Notes: generated by a model not told the origin, from the sequence alone. DNA of 41,013 bases from JBCAWW01 sp039024315 (GCA_039024315.1 JBCCQN010000056.1:1-41013), one strand, 5' to 3'; shown: positions 15,831 through 25,334, counted from the first letter of the stretch. Made by a program: numbers and translations.

Positions 15831-17210
15831 ATGACGCTAATTTCCTCAATCTCAGGCACCCGTGGTACCATTGGCGGCTCGGTTGGCCAAAATCTCACCC
15901 CGATTGATATTGCTCGATTTACCGCTGCTTATGGTACATGGTTGACCTTAAAGACAAGTAAGCGCAAAGTAGTATTAGGACGAGATGCGCGGCCTAGTGG
16001 AGAAATGTTGCAAAGTATTGTTAGCGGGACTTTGGTTGGGCTAGGCTTTGAGGTCATCAATTTAGGTCTTTCTACGACCCCTACCGTTGAAGTGGCGGTA
16101 CCAGAATTGGAAGCGGCCGGCGGTATTATCCTGACGGCTTCTCACAATCCAGTAGAATGGAACGCCCTCAAACTGCTCAACGGCAAAGGGGAGTTTGTGA
16201 CGAAAAAAGACGGGATGGAAATTTTGGAAATCCTCCAAAATGAGCTTTTCAATTTTAGCGAGGTAAGAGAGCTAGGCAAGCTTACGCAATTGGATGATTT
16301 TGAAGCGCGCCATATCGATATGATTCTCAAGCTCAAATTGGTAGACAAGTACGCCATCAAAAAGGCTGATCTAAAGGTGGTTGTAGATGGGGTCAATAGT
16401 AGCGGGGGGCTCTATGTGCCTCAAATGCTAGAAGCTCTAGGCGTCAGCAATATTGTCAAACTGAATTGTGAGCCAAATGGATGGTTTGCCCATAATCCTG
16501 AACCCTTAGCTCAAAACCTCACTCAAATCTGTGAATATATCCAACGCAATGGAGCGGACTTGGGCATCGTAGTTGATCCTGATGTGGACCGTTTGGTGTT
16601 TATCGACAATGAGGGCAATATGTTTGGGGAGGAGTACACCCTTGTGGCGGTGGCGGACTATGTTCTCAAGCATACCAAAAGCGCCGTGGTCTCCAATTTG
16701 TCTTCTAGTAGGGCCTTAGCCGATTTGGCGGCCCAACATGGTTGCCGTTATTATGCTTCGGCAGTAGGAGAGGTAAACGTGACAGAGATCATGAAACGCA
16801 CTGACGCCTTGATCGGTGGAGAAGGCAATGGTGGGATTATTTATCCTGAGCTACATTACGGCCGTGATGCGCTAGTAGGGATTGCACTCTTTCTCTCTCA
16901 TCTCGTCAAAAGCGGTAAAACAATGGCCGAGCTACGAGCGACTTATCCTTCCTACTTCATGGCCAAGCGTAAGATGCAGTTGACCGAAGGGATGGATGTT
17001 GAGGCTATGCTAGAGCGTTTCAAAGTAAAATATAAAGACGAAAAAATTAACGAAATCGATGGTGTCAAAGTTGACTTTGCAGAGTATTGGGTGCATTTGC
17101 GCCGTTCCAATACCGAGCCCATCGTTCGTATATATACTGAAGCCAAAAGCCAGACACAGGCAGACGAATTGGCGGAACGAATTATCTCGGAATTAACCGA
17201 ACTGAGCTAA
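15831..17210 (+). CDS. glmM: Phosphoglucosamine mutase-type phosphohexomutase
   Basis: A 459-residue alpha-D-phosphohexomutase from the ATG at 15831. I reject an ATG 16 codons upstream because a TAnnTTTG promoter element lies between the two. Visible family features in order are SSISGTRGTIGG at the start, the phosphoserine loop TASHNPVEWNALK, the magnesium loop DPDVDRL, the sugar loop GGEGNGGII and the phosphate-binding RRSNTEPIVRIYTEA near the end. GlmM converts glucosamine 6-phosphate to glucosamine 1-phosphate for peptidoglycan and LPS; phosphomannomutase or phosphoglucomutase activity is possible in this family. A cysteine desulfurase gene starts 13 bp after the stop, so the two are likely co-transcribed. 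Confidence 0.8.
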   Translation: MTLISSISGTRGTIGGSVGQNLTPIDIARFTAAYGTWLTLKTSKRKVVLGRDARPSGEMLQSIVSGTLVGLGFEVINLGLSTTPTVEVAVPELEAAGGIILTASHNPVEWNALKLLNGKGEFVTKKDGMEILEILQNELFNFSEVRELGKLTQLDDFEARHIDMILKLKLVDKYAIKKADLKVVVDGVNSSGGLYVPQMLEALGVSNIVKLNCEPNGWFAHNPEPLAQNLTQICEYIQRNGADLGIVVDPDVDRLVFIDNEGNMFGEEYTLVAVADYVLKHTKSAVVSNLSSSRALADLAAQHGCRYYASAVGEVNVTEIMKRTDALIGGEGNGGIIYPELHYGRDALVGIALFLSHLVKSGKTMAELRATYPSYFMAKRKMQLTEGMDVEAMLERFKVKYKDEKINEIDGVKVDFAEYWVHLRRSNTEPIVRIYTEAKSQTQADELAERIISELTELS

Positions 17211-17223
17211 ATTGACCAATCAC

Positions 17224-18381
17224 ATGAACTTGGATAGCCGAATTTACCTAGACAATGCGGCTTCTACTCCTCTGGATCCTGAAGTCTTTTCCCACATGCA
17301 GCCTTGGTTTTTACAGCACCCGGGCAACCCCTCTTCTACTCATGCCTATGGGCGTCCTTTGCGCAATGCCATCGAGGCTGCTCGCCGTGACATCGCAAAA
17401 GTAATCGGTGCACAAACAGGGGAAATTTTCTTTACAAGTGGTGGAACCGAAGCAGACAATCTTGCTATCAAAGGAGCGGTTTGCGGTCTTGGGCACAAGC
17501 ATATCATCTCATCTCCGATCGAGCACCATGCGGTGACCCATACCATCGAAAATCTAGTAGAAAAGGGGGAGGCGACCGTCAGTTGGTTACAACCCGATGC
17601 CAAAGGCAATATCGATTTACAAGCACTAGAGGACCTGCTCAAAACGCATCCCAAGAGCTTGGTGAGTCTTATGCATGGCAACAATGAGATCGGTACCTTA
17701 AACGATATTCAGGCCATAGGGGCTTTATGTGAGTCCTATGGGGCTTTGTTTCATTCGGATACAGTCCAGACGATGGGCAATCTGCCGATCAATGTGCAAG
17801 AAATTAATGTACACTTCTTGGCCGCCTCGGCGCATAAGTTCAATGGCCCAAAAGGTACTGGCTTTTTGTTTGTACGCCGTGGCTATAAGATTCCAGCTCA
17901 AATTGATGGAGGTAGCCAAGAACGCAATCTGAGGGCGGGTACCGAAAATGTGGCTTCTATTGTGGGGATGGCGGCTGCCTTGCAAAAGTGTGATCGCATG
18001 ATGAAGGAAAAGCAAGCGAAGCTGTGGGAACTCAAGCAGCATATGAAATCGCTTTTAGAAACTGCTTTTCCCGATGTGCGTTTTAATGGAGAAACGGAGC
18101 CTGGCAAGTCTTTACCCACAGTGCTCAATGTTGCCTTTCCTTGTGGAGAAGATGATGCAATGCTCCTGTTCAACCTAGACTTAGCGGGTATAGCCGTTTC
18201 GGGCGGGTCTGCTTGTAACTCTGGGGCCAATATTGGCTCACACGTATTGCGAGGAATCGGCGCGGATCGTTCGGCTTTGATTAACTCGGTGAGATTTTCT
18301 TTTGGCTCCCAAAATACAAAAGCCGAAATAAATCAGACCCTCGAACAACTAAAGGCCATCGTAAAAACACCGGCCATGTAA
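17224..18381 (+). CDS. Cysteine desulfurase (IscS/NifS type)
   Basis: A 385-residue PLP enzyme. I use the ATG at 17224; a TTG four codons earlier is possible but less likely. Motifs in order are YLDNAASTPLDP, TSGGTEADNLA, HGNNEIGTL, the PLP lysine in SAHKFNGPKGTGFLF, RAGTENVASIVG and the sulfur-carrying cysteine in SGGSACNSG. It removes sulfur from L-cysteine as an enzyme-bound persulfide for Fe-S clusters, tRNA thiolation or cofactors. No iscU, iscA or scaffold gene follows, so this is a stand-alone copy and its specific partner is unknown. It lies 13 bp after the GlmM-type gene in the same direction. Confidence 0.9.
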   Translation: MNLDSRIYLDNAASTPLDPEVFSHMQPWFLQHPGNPSSTHAYGRPLRNAIEAARRDIAKVIGAQTGEIFFTSGGTEADNLAIKGAVCGLGHKHIISSPIEHHAVTHTIENLVEKGEATVSWLQPDAKGNIDLQALEDLLKTHPKSLVSLMHGNNEIGTLNDIQAIGALCESYGALFHSDTVQTMGNLPINVQEINVHFLAASAHKFNGPKGTGFLFVRRGYKIPAQIDGGSQERNLRAGTENVASIVGMAAALQKCDRMMKEKQAKLWELKQHMKSLLETAFPDVRFNGETEPGKSLPTVLNVAFPCGEDDAMLLFNLDLAGIAVSGGSACNSGANIGSHVLRGIGADRSALINSVRFSFGSQNTKAEINQTLEQLKAIVKTPAM

Positions 18382-18409
18382 GTTTAACGACGGCTTAACC
18401 TCTAGTGTG

Positions 18410-18466
18410 GTGCTTTTTCCCTCCTTTTTTCACTAACTTGCTGGTGAGTTCGTTAGTTAAAAGCAC
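18410..18466. other. Long interrupted hairpin downstream of the cysteine desulfurase
   Basis: GTGCTTTT (18410-18417) can pair with AAAAGCAC (18459-18466), and inside it ACTAAC (18432-18437) with GTTAGT (18452-18457). It may act as a terminator or RNA processing site. No T-run follows, so the role is uncertain. Confidence 0.4.
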
Positions 18467-18526
18467 AACGAGCCCTTTGTTCAACTTGCAATACCGGATT
18501 ATCCTCGCTGTGATGTATTTCGTTTC

Positions 18527-18544
18527 GCGCTTCGCGGAACGCGC
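18527..18544 (+). repeat. Dispersed hairpin element, near copy (GCGC-TTC-GCGG-AACGCG)
   Basis: Three of four stem pairs and the TTC loop are kept, with AACGCG in place of AACGCT. Intergenic, 36 bp upstream of the NYN-LOTUS gene. Confidence 0.4.
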
Positions 18545-18579
18545 AAACCCAACCTAAAAACCGGTGAGGGAAGCTTGGC

Positions 18580-19764
18580 ATGGAAGGAGGAAACGTAGCA
18601 ATTTATTTGGATTTTGAAAACCTAGCCATTTCGGCGGATACCGTGTATCCATCGCATACAGCTCCATTGGCGATTGAGCCAATCGTTGACTTTGCCCTTT
18701 CCAAGGGTGCGATCAGGATCAAACGGGCCTACGCAGATTGGTCTAGAGATCTCTTTGCCCAGTATCAACCCAAATTGATGGAAAAGGGCTTTGAGCTGAT
18801 TCACCTTCCTGCTACCAATCTACAAGGTAAAAATGGCTCCGATGTACGACTCGCTATCGATGTCATGGAGATGTTGGAGCAGTTTAGCGATATCGATCAC
18901 GTGATCATCGGATCAGGGGATACGGACTTCATTCCTTTGATCCAGCGTTTACGCTCACGCGGCAAAACGGTCTTAGTGCTTGGCTTTGAACATAGTGTGG
19001 GCAATTTGGTCAAACTCAATAGTGCCGCCTTCAAATCTTTGGAAGATCTCCTTGGGATGCCCCGCGAAGATACGCGCAAAGCAGAGCGTGTGATCGACCC
19101 AGAAAACCTAGAGATCGGGCGACAAGTCTTAACAGATTTTATCAAAAATCGTACAGATACTGGGCCTATATTGATGGCAAGGCTCAAGCAGCAATTGATG
19201 CGACTACAGCCAAACTTCTCCGAAAAGGCCTTAGGTTTTGCATCTTTCAAGTCATTTATTGAAGCGATGGAGGGCGACCTCGTCGAACGAATCGAAATGG
19301 AGCAGGACACCCTGCCGCTAGTCCATTTGCAAGAAGATGATAGCGAAGAAGCCACTCCTGCCTCAAATTATCGCGAACTAGCTGAGCGATTCCTCAATAA
19401 AAAACTGCGCTACATCGCAGAAAGCAAGCGGCGCTACGAAATGTCCTTGGGTTTATTGGCTTTATACAATGATCATGTCGCCATTTCTATGAACGAAATG
19501 TTTGATCTGCTCTACGATCATCTCGAGCAGCAGCAGGCCAAGACTGATATCAAAAAGTATATCAATACCCTATTTACAGGTGGTGCTTTCGAACCCCGTG
19601 AGCCAAATCTGAACGGCCCTTTGCTAGCGCGTCCCTTCAAGCTCAAAGCCGCCTACCAAGATCCAGAGTCTATCGACCAGGTCTATATCCAGCGCGTTAG
19701 CGAGATCTTGCAGAGCCGCTACCCTGACCTCCCCGCTTTTGAGATCCTTGATCTACTGGTTTAA
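18580..19764 (+). CDS. NYN-domain (LabA/DUF88-type) putative RNase with OST-HTH/LOTUS domain
   Basis: A 394-residue protein. Residues ~5-160 form a NYN PIN-like nuclease domain with the acidic residues in place: YLDFENL (Asp11, Asn14), GSDVRLAIDVMEML and IIGSGDTDFIPLI, then GKTVLVLG. Residues ~175-250 match an OST-HTH/LOTUS domain (LTDFIKNRTDTGPILMARLK, then FSEKALGFASFKSFIEAM), which binds RNA. A third, charged C-terminal region of ~140 residues (ELAERFLNKKLRYIA onward) is helical and unassigned. The combination suggests RNA cleavage or RNA quality control in the cytoplasm, by family knowledge. Its 3' end overlaps the convergent CHAT-NTPase gene by 68 bp. It starts with ATG at 18580 and has no close partner in the same direction. 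Confidence 0.85.
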   Translation: MEGGNVAIYLDFENLAISADTVYPSHTAPLAIEPIVDFALSKGAIRIKRAYADWSRDLFAQYQPKLMEKGFELIHLPATNLQGKNGSDVRLAIDVMEMLEQFSDIDHVIIGSGDTDFIPLIQRLRSRGKTVLVLGFEHSVGNLVKLNSAAFKSLEDLLGMPREDTRKAERVIDPENLEIGRQVLTDFIKNRTDTGPILMARLKQQLMRLQPNFSEKALGFASFKSFIEAMEGDLVERIEMEQDTLPLVHLQEDDSEEATPASNYRELAERFLNKKLRYIAESKRRYEMSLGLLALYNDHVAISMNEMFDLLYDHLEQQQAKTDIKKYINTLFTGGAFEPREPNLNGPLLARPFKLKAAYQDPESIDQVYIQRVSEILQSRYPDLPAFEILDLLV

Positions 19765-22700
19765 TCCCTACTATTTCTGTCTCCTGGCTGGCCCGCAAAT
19801 GCCTAAGGGCTTTATCTGTATCCCAGCTAATAAATCGAATTTTACGGTCAGATTGCCCTACGATTACACTATAATCGTCTATCCATTTTAGTAGTTCGAC
19901 CCCTGCTTTAGCCTCAGTTTGAAACTCCCCCTGCCAACTCCCGTCTGATTGATAAAGGAAAATAAGTCCCTCCCGCGTGCCCAGAGCTAATCGTTCCCCG
20001 GAGGGTGAAACCGCAATCGACTGGGCTTCTCCAATCGGTAGGTCTGCCTTCCAAAGTAATTGAGGCGCCTCGACAAATTGGTAGCAACTCAGCTGATCGA
20101 TGTCCAGTAGGTATAATCGTTCCCCAGAGGGAGAAAATACTCCCTTCTTGGCCTTAGCGGGGAACTCATCTAGTTTTTTACTGTCAATATCAAATAGATT
20201 AATTAGGCGATTCTCGTCTATCGAAATTACTTGATTACGGCTAGGCCGAACGATCAACTCTTTTATGGGGGAACTGTGGCTAGGACCTCCAATGATATGG
20301 CTAAGTGCCATATTGGCATTGGCAAAAGGATCTTGCTGCACGAGGGTTTGCTGTTGTAATTGGGTAGCATCCTCCCCTCGCAGGGCGTCCAAATTGGGCA
20401 TTGATTGCATGCCTGGGGTTTCATAGAGCTTTTGACCTTGAAGATTCCAGAGCTTGATGGACCAGTCTTGGCCGGCACTGACAAAATGCTCGCCGTCAGA
20501 GAGAAAAGCCAAACTAGCCACCTCTCCCCAATGGCCTTTGATCTCACTGCGAATTACTTCCATAGGATCTTGGGCCTCCATCATCAATTTAGGATCTGGC
20601 ATGCTCGGAAACTCATCTGGCTGAATACTATCCGAACGATAGTTAAACTCAGTGGCAAAACTCATTATTTCATCGATCGTCACCCCCTTGATGGCAAGAG
20701 TTGAGCGTTCCCCGTCAAGGGAAATAAGCTCAAGATTGCCGAATTCGTCCCCGTAAGCTAAATGCGAGCCGCTAGGAGAAAGGGCTGCTGCCGAAATCTG
20801 AACCCGATTGCTAGGGCGCCAAGTCTGGGGTCGGTTATCCTTGATTCCGCGGTAGAGAGAAAGTTGCTTGGTGTCGCCGATCAATAATTTTTGTGAAGTG
20901 CTCAGATATTGGAGGTGCTTAGGCCCGCGCTCCAATCGTTTTTGTAGAGATAAGTGGTTGATTGATAAATCCCATAGAAATAACTCTCCTCGCCTCAAAG
21001 CGGCAACTCGACTCCCATCAGGGGACATTTGTAGCTCCTCTACCCGCTTCAAATCCTCGGCTTGTAAAGCAAAAGAGACTTGAGATGGGGTTTGGATGAT
21101 CTTAGATTCTTTATCCCCCGCGATTAAAAATTCGTCTTCTGCCGATGCTGGCGCTACTAGCCTTTGCTGTTCAATCGATAGAATAGCCTTCACCTCCGGC
21201 TTAGCATTTTGTTCTACCTGCCAGAGGTGTTTGCGAGTCAGCAGAACGACCTTATTGCTTGCTGCTGACCAATAGCCGTCTCTGATCTGGTCTTCAAATG
21301 CAAAATCTAACTTATCGTGCTTATCCGAATCGATAAAGGCCTGTACCACATCACCTTTTTCGAGGACGACAAATTGGCGATTATGTTGAGGGATGAAAAG
21401 GGCAAAAGCGATGGGTTTGTCCTGCTTTTTGTATTGGGATTGTAGCCCCCCCTGTAGATCATACAACTGAGGCCCTGCTTCAGGATGGAAGACCAAGATG
21501 CCCGTCTCTGTAGCGTTAAAAGCAAAGTCATGCAAAAGAAAACGCGATTTTTGCCTGCCTCCTTTGCCACTCCCCCTATTGCTTGCATAGCTACCGATAC
21601 CTTGATCTACCTCCAGTTTGGGGCTGAGTGCAATCCCCTGAGCATGCTTTTGCCTGAGATCCCAAAGACTGAGGGTGCCATTTTCTTGCAGTAAAAGCAC
21701 CCGATCACCTGCCTGATTCCATCGCATCTGAATCACTGCTTCCGATTGAGGCAATGAGAAGAGCGGCTTTCCGCTCAGATCACAGATGAGAGCATCATGC
21801 TCCGCATAGGCCAATAAAAGCCATTGACCATTGGGGGAGAAGCCACAGCTCAAGATACCTTGCCCTGGGGCCGATTGCCGATAAAAAAAACTGTTATGGA
21901 AGGCTTGCCGGATCGCTTGTTCGCTCAAGCTGTCGGCTTTGATCTGCCAAGCGGCTAGTGCCTGATCGCGATTTGGGGCGATCACGCGAGGAGATGCCAA
22001 TATCTGGGAACAGAGATAAAGATGCTGCTCGGCTTGGTTGAAATTGCGTCTGCCTCTCCGGCCATTATTGATGATTTTTAAATCATCTTTGTCTAATGGG
22101 CGTGGTCTTTGGCTTTCCCGATTGAGGACCAGTTGATTGCGCAATACCCGCACTGATTGTTGACCAACGGCATTAGATTCATCGAAGCGCCGCTGGACTA
22201 AGGGCGCGAGGGTGTCATGGGCTAAGCGAGTGGTATTGTTTTGCTGAGGATCGATGAGGAGATAGCGAGTTTTTAGCTGAGTTAGTAGTTTTTGGAAAGT
22301 CGCCGGTAAAATGGGAAAAGCGGCCCTAAGCTCTTTGAATGTTCTTTTGGTAGCGGTACCCAGAGGAGTCGTATGATAATTGAGCAGATCCAAAACCAAG
22401 CCTGACTGGACACGTTCTGATTCCTCGGCCTCAAGGGACTTGAGCTGCTGGTGCAAAAAATCCTCCATGCCCAAGCCATTTTGCTGAAACTGTCGATAAA
22501 GCGCGTAGGTAAATTGGGGATTTTGCGAATCAGTTTCTTTGGCTTTGCGCCACATCTTGGAGAGGAGAATTTGTAGCATAGGAGCCACGGGCGATTCGGG
22601 GTCCTGTAGGAGGTCATCAGCAATTTGTTGGGCTAAGGTTTTTTCTCGTTCGCCTTTTTGTTCGATGCTGAGTTTGTATTGCGCTTTACATCCCTCCTCA

Positions 22701-24064
22701 CGACTTATGCCTTCTACGGCATCGATGATGTCGGGAAGCTTAAGCCTTTGTAAGAAGACCTTTTGCCAAGGCAAAGCCGCCAGCTTAAAAGCCTCCTCAA
22801 TCTCAGCCAGATATTCTTTGCGGTAGCTCAGGACCAGTTTCCCTTTCAATAATGGCTCCGGTCCGAAGAAAATCTTCTTTACTACGGCCAAAAATTCCCT
22901 CCATTCTTGCGAGGGAATCGTTCCCCGCAGGGGGCGTGTAAAAACTTCCTCTCCCTGATCTAAAAAGACGATAAGCGGCCGTTTGTGCTCAGCTTCTACT
23001 TTTTGCCAAGCTTGAAAAATATCTTTTGCCTCTGCCGCCCCTAGGCCTGCGAGTAGAGTACCTAACAAACCATATTCCTGCGAACGGCGTAGATATTTTA
23101 TCTGATGATCCTGCTTGAGTCGAGGGCTTAATCCAGCCGCTAAGAGAGAGGATTTGCCTACTCCAGAGCGACCATAAAGATGGATGACAGGGGGATCTTG
23201 CAAGGCACTAGAGCCCTCCCATCCTTTAGCTTTGGCCTGCGCCTCTAAAGCTCTTTGTTGCGGTTTGACGCGAATCTTTTCGTACAAGGCCCTAATTTGA
23301 AAGGAACGCCCGAAGAAAATCTGGGCATCTTCTTCCCTAAACCATTCTAAATATCGATAAGGTTCTGAAGGGTAAATATCCTTTAGGGCCGGTAGTTCGA
23401 AGAGAGGATTATTAGCTGCGCTGGGCAAATTCCAATCGTAGATGCGTTCGGCCCCGGGTCGTACATACAAATCCCAAGGAAAGCGACTATTATTACTTTC
23501 CTGCTCTTCATAAAACAAATTTCGGTGTTGGTCACCATGGCGGATCTGCACGCTGGCGACTGACTCCTGAAAGGCGGTAAAGAGTCCATCTCCTTTGCTA
23601 AGGCTGTGAAAAAAGTTGATGGATAAATCCTTAGCTACCTTGTCTTTGATCAGTTGTGAAGTGGCGATGATGGCGGGTACACCTTCGGCTAGCAGAAGAT
23701 CTGCTTGCTTTTGGGTCGAGCAACCATTGAGAAAAACCAATTGTAAATTTGGCTGCAGACCGAGAAAACGCGCCAAGCCGCTACCATGGGCTAGTTCGGC
23801 TTTGCCATCTGAGGATTCCAGACAAAGATGGAAAGAGCCTGCATGTCCCGCAAAATGAAAAATCGCGAGGCGATTGCCAATCCTTTGAAAGGCATCCATC
23901 AGGCGATTGATATCGGTATCCTCCACGATTTCCACCTCGCAGAGATGAGAAATTTTCGTTAAGTGCGCTAGTATCCCTTCTTTCTCAGCTTTGAGTTGGG
24001 CTAAAAATCGGTCAGGCTGACTCTTGTCATTGGCAAAGGCAAGGAGTACTACGGGGGTGCTCAT
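19697..24064 (-). CDS. CHAT protease - nSTAND NTPase - WD40 repeat protein
   Basis: A 1455-residue multidomain protein. Residues ~1-200 are a CHAT caspase-like peptidase with His74 in FHFAGHAG and Cys115 in FLNGCST as the likely catalytic dyad. A YLEWFREEDAQIFFGR motif (~238-253) marks the start of a novel-STAND NTPase: Walker A GRSGVGKSS (298-306, Lys304), Walker B LIVFLDQGEEV (364-374), then a sensor-like LVLSYRKEYL. Helical and winged-helix-like sequence runs to ~700. The last ~700 residues carry WD40-type repeats (FSPNGQWLLLAY; FLSDGEHFVSAGQDWSIKLWNL; VSPSGERLALGTREG). STAND proteins of this layout oligomerise on binding a ligand and switch on their effector, often in phage defence or programmed cell death. 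The trigger and the proteolytic target are unknown. It starts 36 bp after the DUF1501 gene. Confidence 0.85.
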   Translation of the reverse strand: MSTPVVLLAFANDKSQPDRFLAQLKAEKEGILAHLTKISHLCEVEIVEDTDINRLMDAFQRIGNRLAIFHFAGHAGSFHLCLESSDGKAELAHGSGLARFLGLQPNLQLVFLNGCSTQKQADLLLAEGVPAIIATSQLIKDKVAKDLSINFFHSLSKGDGLFTAFQESVASVQIRHGDQHRNLFYEEQESNNSRFPWDLYVRPGAERIYDWNLPSAANNPLFELPALKDIYPSEPYRYLEWFREEDAQIFFGRSFQIRALYEKIRVKPQQRALEAQAKAKGWEGSSALQDPPVIHLYGRSGVGKSSLLAAGLSPRLKQDHQIKYLRRSQEYGLLGTLLAGLGAAEAKDIFQAWQKVEAEHKRPLIVFLDQGEEVFTRPLRGTIPSQEWREFLAVVKKIFFGPEPLLKGKLVLSYRKEYLAEIEEAFKLAALPWQKVFLQRLKLPDIIDAVEGISREEGCKAQYKLSIEQKGEREKTLAQQIADDLLQDPESPVAPMLQILLSKMWRKAKETDSQNPQFTYALYRQFQQNGLGMEDFLHQQLKSLEAEESERVQSGLVLDLLNYHTTPLGTATKRTFKELRAAFPILPATFQKLLTQLKTRYLLIDPQQNNTTRLAHDTLAPLVQRRFDESNAVGQQSVRVLRNQLVLNRESQRPRPLDKDDLKIINNGRRGRRNFNQAEQHLYLCSQILASPRVIAPNRDQALAAWQIKADSLSEQAIRQAFHNSFFYRQSAPGQGILSCGFSPNGQWLLLAYAEHDALICDLSGKPLFSLPQSEAVIQMRWNQAGDRVLLLQENGTLSLWDLRQKHAQGIALSPKLEVDQGIGSYASNRGSGKGGRQKSRFLLHDFAFNATETGILVFHPEAGPQLYDLQGGLQSQYKKQDKPIAFALFIPQHNRQFVVLEKGDVVQAFIDSDKHDKLDFAFEDQIRDGYWSAASNKVVLLTRKHLWQVEQNAKPEVKAILSIEQQRLVAPASAEDEFLIAGDKESKIIQTPSQVSFALQAEDLKRVEELQMSPDGSRVAALRRGELFLWDLSINHLSLQKRLERGPKHLQYLSTSQKLLIGDTKQLSLYRGIKDNRPQTWRPSNRVQISAAALSPSGSHLAYGDEFGNLELISLDGERSTLAIKGVTIDEIMSFATEFNYRSDSIQPDEFPSMPDPKLMMEAQDPMEVIRSEIKGHWGEVASLAFLSDGEHFVSAGQDWSIKLWNLQGQKLYETPGMQSMPNLDALRGEDATQLQQQTLVQQDPFANANMALSHIIGGPSHSSPIKELIVRPSRNQVISIDENRLINLFDIDSKKLDEFPAKAKKGVFSPSGERLYLLDIDQLSCYQFVEAPQLLWKADLPIGEAQSIAVSPSGERLALGTREGLIFLYQSDGSWQGEFQTEAKAGVELLKWIDDYSVIVGQSDRKIRFISWDTDKALRHLRASQETEIVGIKPVDQGSQKRGGQGSGSARSR
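22916..22933 (-). repeat. Dispersed hairpin element, near copy (CCCC-TGC-GGGG-AACGAT)
   Basis: Perfect stem and TNC loop with AACGAT instead of AACGCT. It lies sense inside the CHAT-NTPase gene, just after the Walker B region, where it encodes PLRGTI. Confidence 0.4.
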
Positions 24065-24100
24065 GCCTTAAGATAAGGGAATTTTTTAGCGCCCAAAAAT

Positions 24101-25303
24101 TTACACCAAGCGTAGCTTCTTGAATTTTCTTTGTAGAATTAGCTCATCTTCTACTCCCAGCCAATCGTCCAACAAAGTAGCGTAAACTTGTCTAAAGTCA
24201 ATTTCCCACTGTAGGTCTCCATCGTCCAATTTGCTAAGGTCAGGTGCTTTATTGAAGATACCAGGGCGTTGTAGCTTCCCCCCCATCAAAAATAGATTGT
24301 TGGCTTTGCCATGATCGGTCCCACCACTAGCGTTTTGCTTCACTCTACGGCCAAACTCTGAAAAGGTCAGGATCATGGTATCGTCAAACTTATCGTTCTC
24401 GCGGAGATCATCTGTAAATGCAGCCACAGCTTCGGCATATTGCTTGAGCAAGCGTTCCTGTACGCTTCGCTGCCGTACATGCGTATCAAAGCCTGAGAGC
24501 GAAACATAAAATACCGTGGTATCCACGCCTGAGCAAATTAGTTCTGCTACGAGCTTAAGCCTTCTGCCCATCTCATTGGCAGGATATTCGGATTTTGATT
24601 GATAGATTTTACTCTTTTCATAGACATACTCGGCTGATTGCATCGTCTCTGCCATGGTCTTGTAGAGATAGTGCAACTCGCTATCTTGCGCTTGATGACT
24701 GCTTTGGTACTGCTGATTTAGATGTTGCAAATAGGGATCTTGAGTCGCTTTAAACAACTTTTTAGGATCACGCACGGCTAGGCCCTTGGTTTTGTTTCCT
24801 TTGACCGAAAGACTAAGCGTATCGTCGATTTCGATCACGCCATGTGGACTGGCCTCTACGCCTTTACATTGATGATCGAGGTAGCGTCCCAGCCAGCCAT
24901 TTTCCCAGTATTCATTGGCATTGCTGCCGGTATGCCAGATGTCCATGGCTCTAAAGTGAGAACGATTGGGGTTGGGGTAGCCGACGCTGTTTAGCAAGCT
25001 CATTTCTCCATTATCATAGAGATCGCGCAATGCTTCCAAAGCAGGATTGAAACCTTGGTAGTCATTGAGTTGGATGACATTATTGGGAGAAATGCCGATC
25101 CCACTCCTTTGTTGATAATAGATATCGTCGCCGTAGGGAACGATGGTGTTGAGGCCATCATTGCCGCCCGAAAGTTGGATAACCACTAACTTTCGACCAT
25201 TGGCTTGCTCTTGGCTAAAGTGGCAGCCTTGTAAAAAACGTGGCAACATGAGGGAAGTAGAAGCAAGGGCTGATATTTTGAGAAAGTCTCTGCGTGAGGA
25301 CAT
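24101..25303 (-). CDS. DUF1501 domain protein, Tat-exported lipoprotein
   Basis: A 400-residue protein of the DUF1501 family (sulfatase/alkaline phosphatase-like fold). The N-terminus has a twin-arginine motif SRRDFLK and a lipobox LQGC (Cys27), so it should be exported folded and lipid-anchored. Family motifs are VVIQLSGGNDGLNTIVPYGD, the NRSHFRAMDIWHTGS metal-site region, VFYVSLSGFDTHVRQ and TFSEFGRRVKQNASGGTDHGKANNLFLMGG. The biochemical function of DUF1501 is not established; the residues suggest a metal-dependent hydrolase. It follows the DUF1800 gene by 31 bp, the standard pairing of these two families, and precedes the CHAT-NTPase gene by 36 bp. Confidence 0.85.
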   Translation of the reverse strand: MSSRRDFLKISALASTSLMLPRFLQGCHFSQEQANGRKLVVIQLSGGNDGLNTIVPYGDDIYYQQRSGIGISPNNVIQLNDYQGFNPALEALRDLYDNGEMSLLNSVGYPNPNRSHFRAMDIWHTGSNANEYWENGWLGRYLDHQCKGVEASPHGVIEIDDTLSLSVKGNKTKGLAVRDPKKLFKATQDPYLQHLNQQYQSSHQAQDSELHYLYKTMAETMQSAEYVYEKSKIYQSKSEYPANEMGRRLKLVAELICSGVDTTVFYVSLSGFDTHVRQRSVQERLLKQYAEAVAAFTDDLRENDKFDDTMILTFSEFGRRVKQNASGGTDHGKANNLFLMGGKLQRPGIFNKAPDLSKLDDGDLQWEIDFRQVYATLLDDWLGVEDELILQRKFKKLRLV

Positions 25304-25334
25304 GATAGTAAGGATTGAAGAGTGAAGGAGCGGA

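Noticed and set aside
19985..20720. Three further GTTCCCC-type matches to the hairpin element in the WD40 region
   Set aside because: They encode the recurring SPSGERL and DGERS of WD40 blades and lack the stem or the TNC loop, so protein repetition explains them.
24440..24475. AAGCGTTCC match in the DUF1501 gene
   Set aside because: The bases beside it cannot form the 4-bp stem, so only the flank matches by chance.
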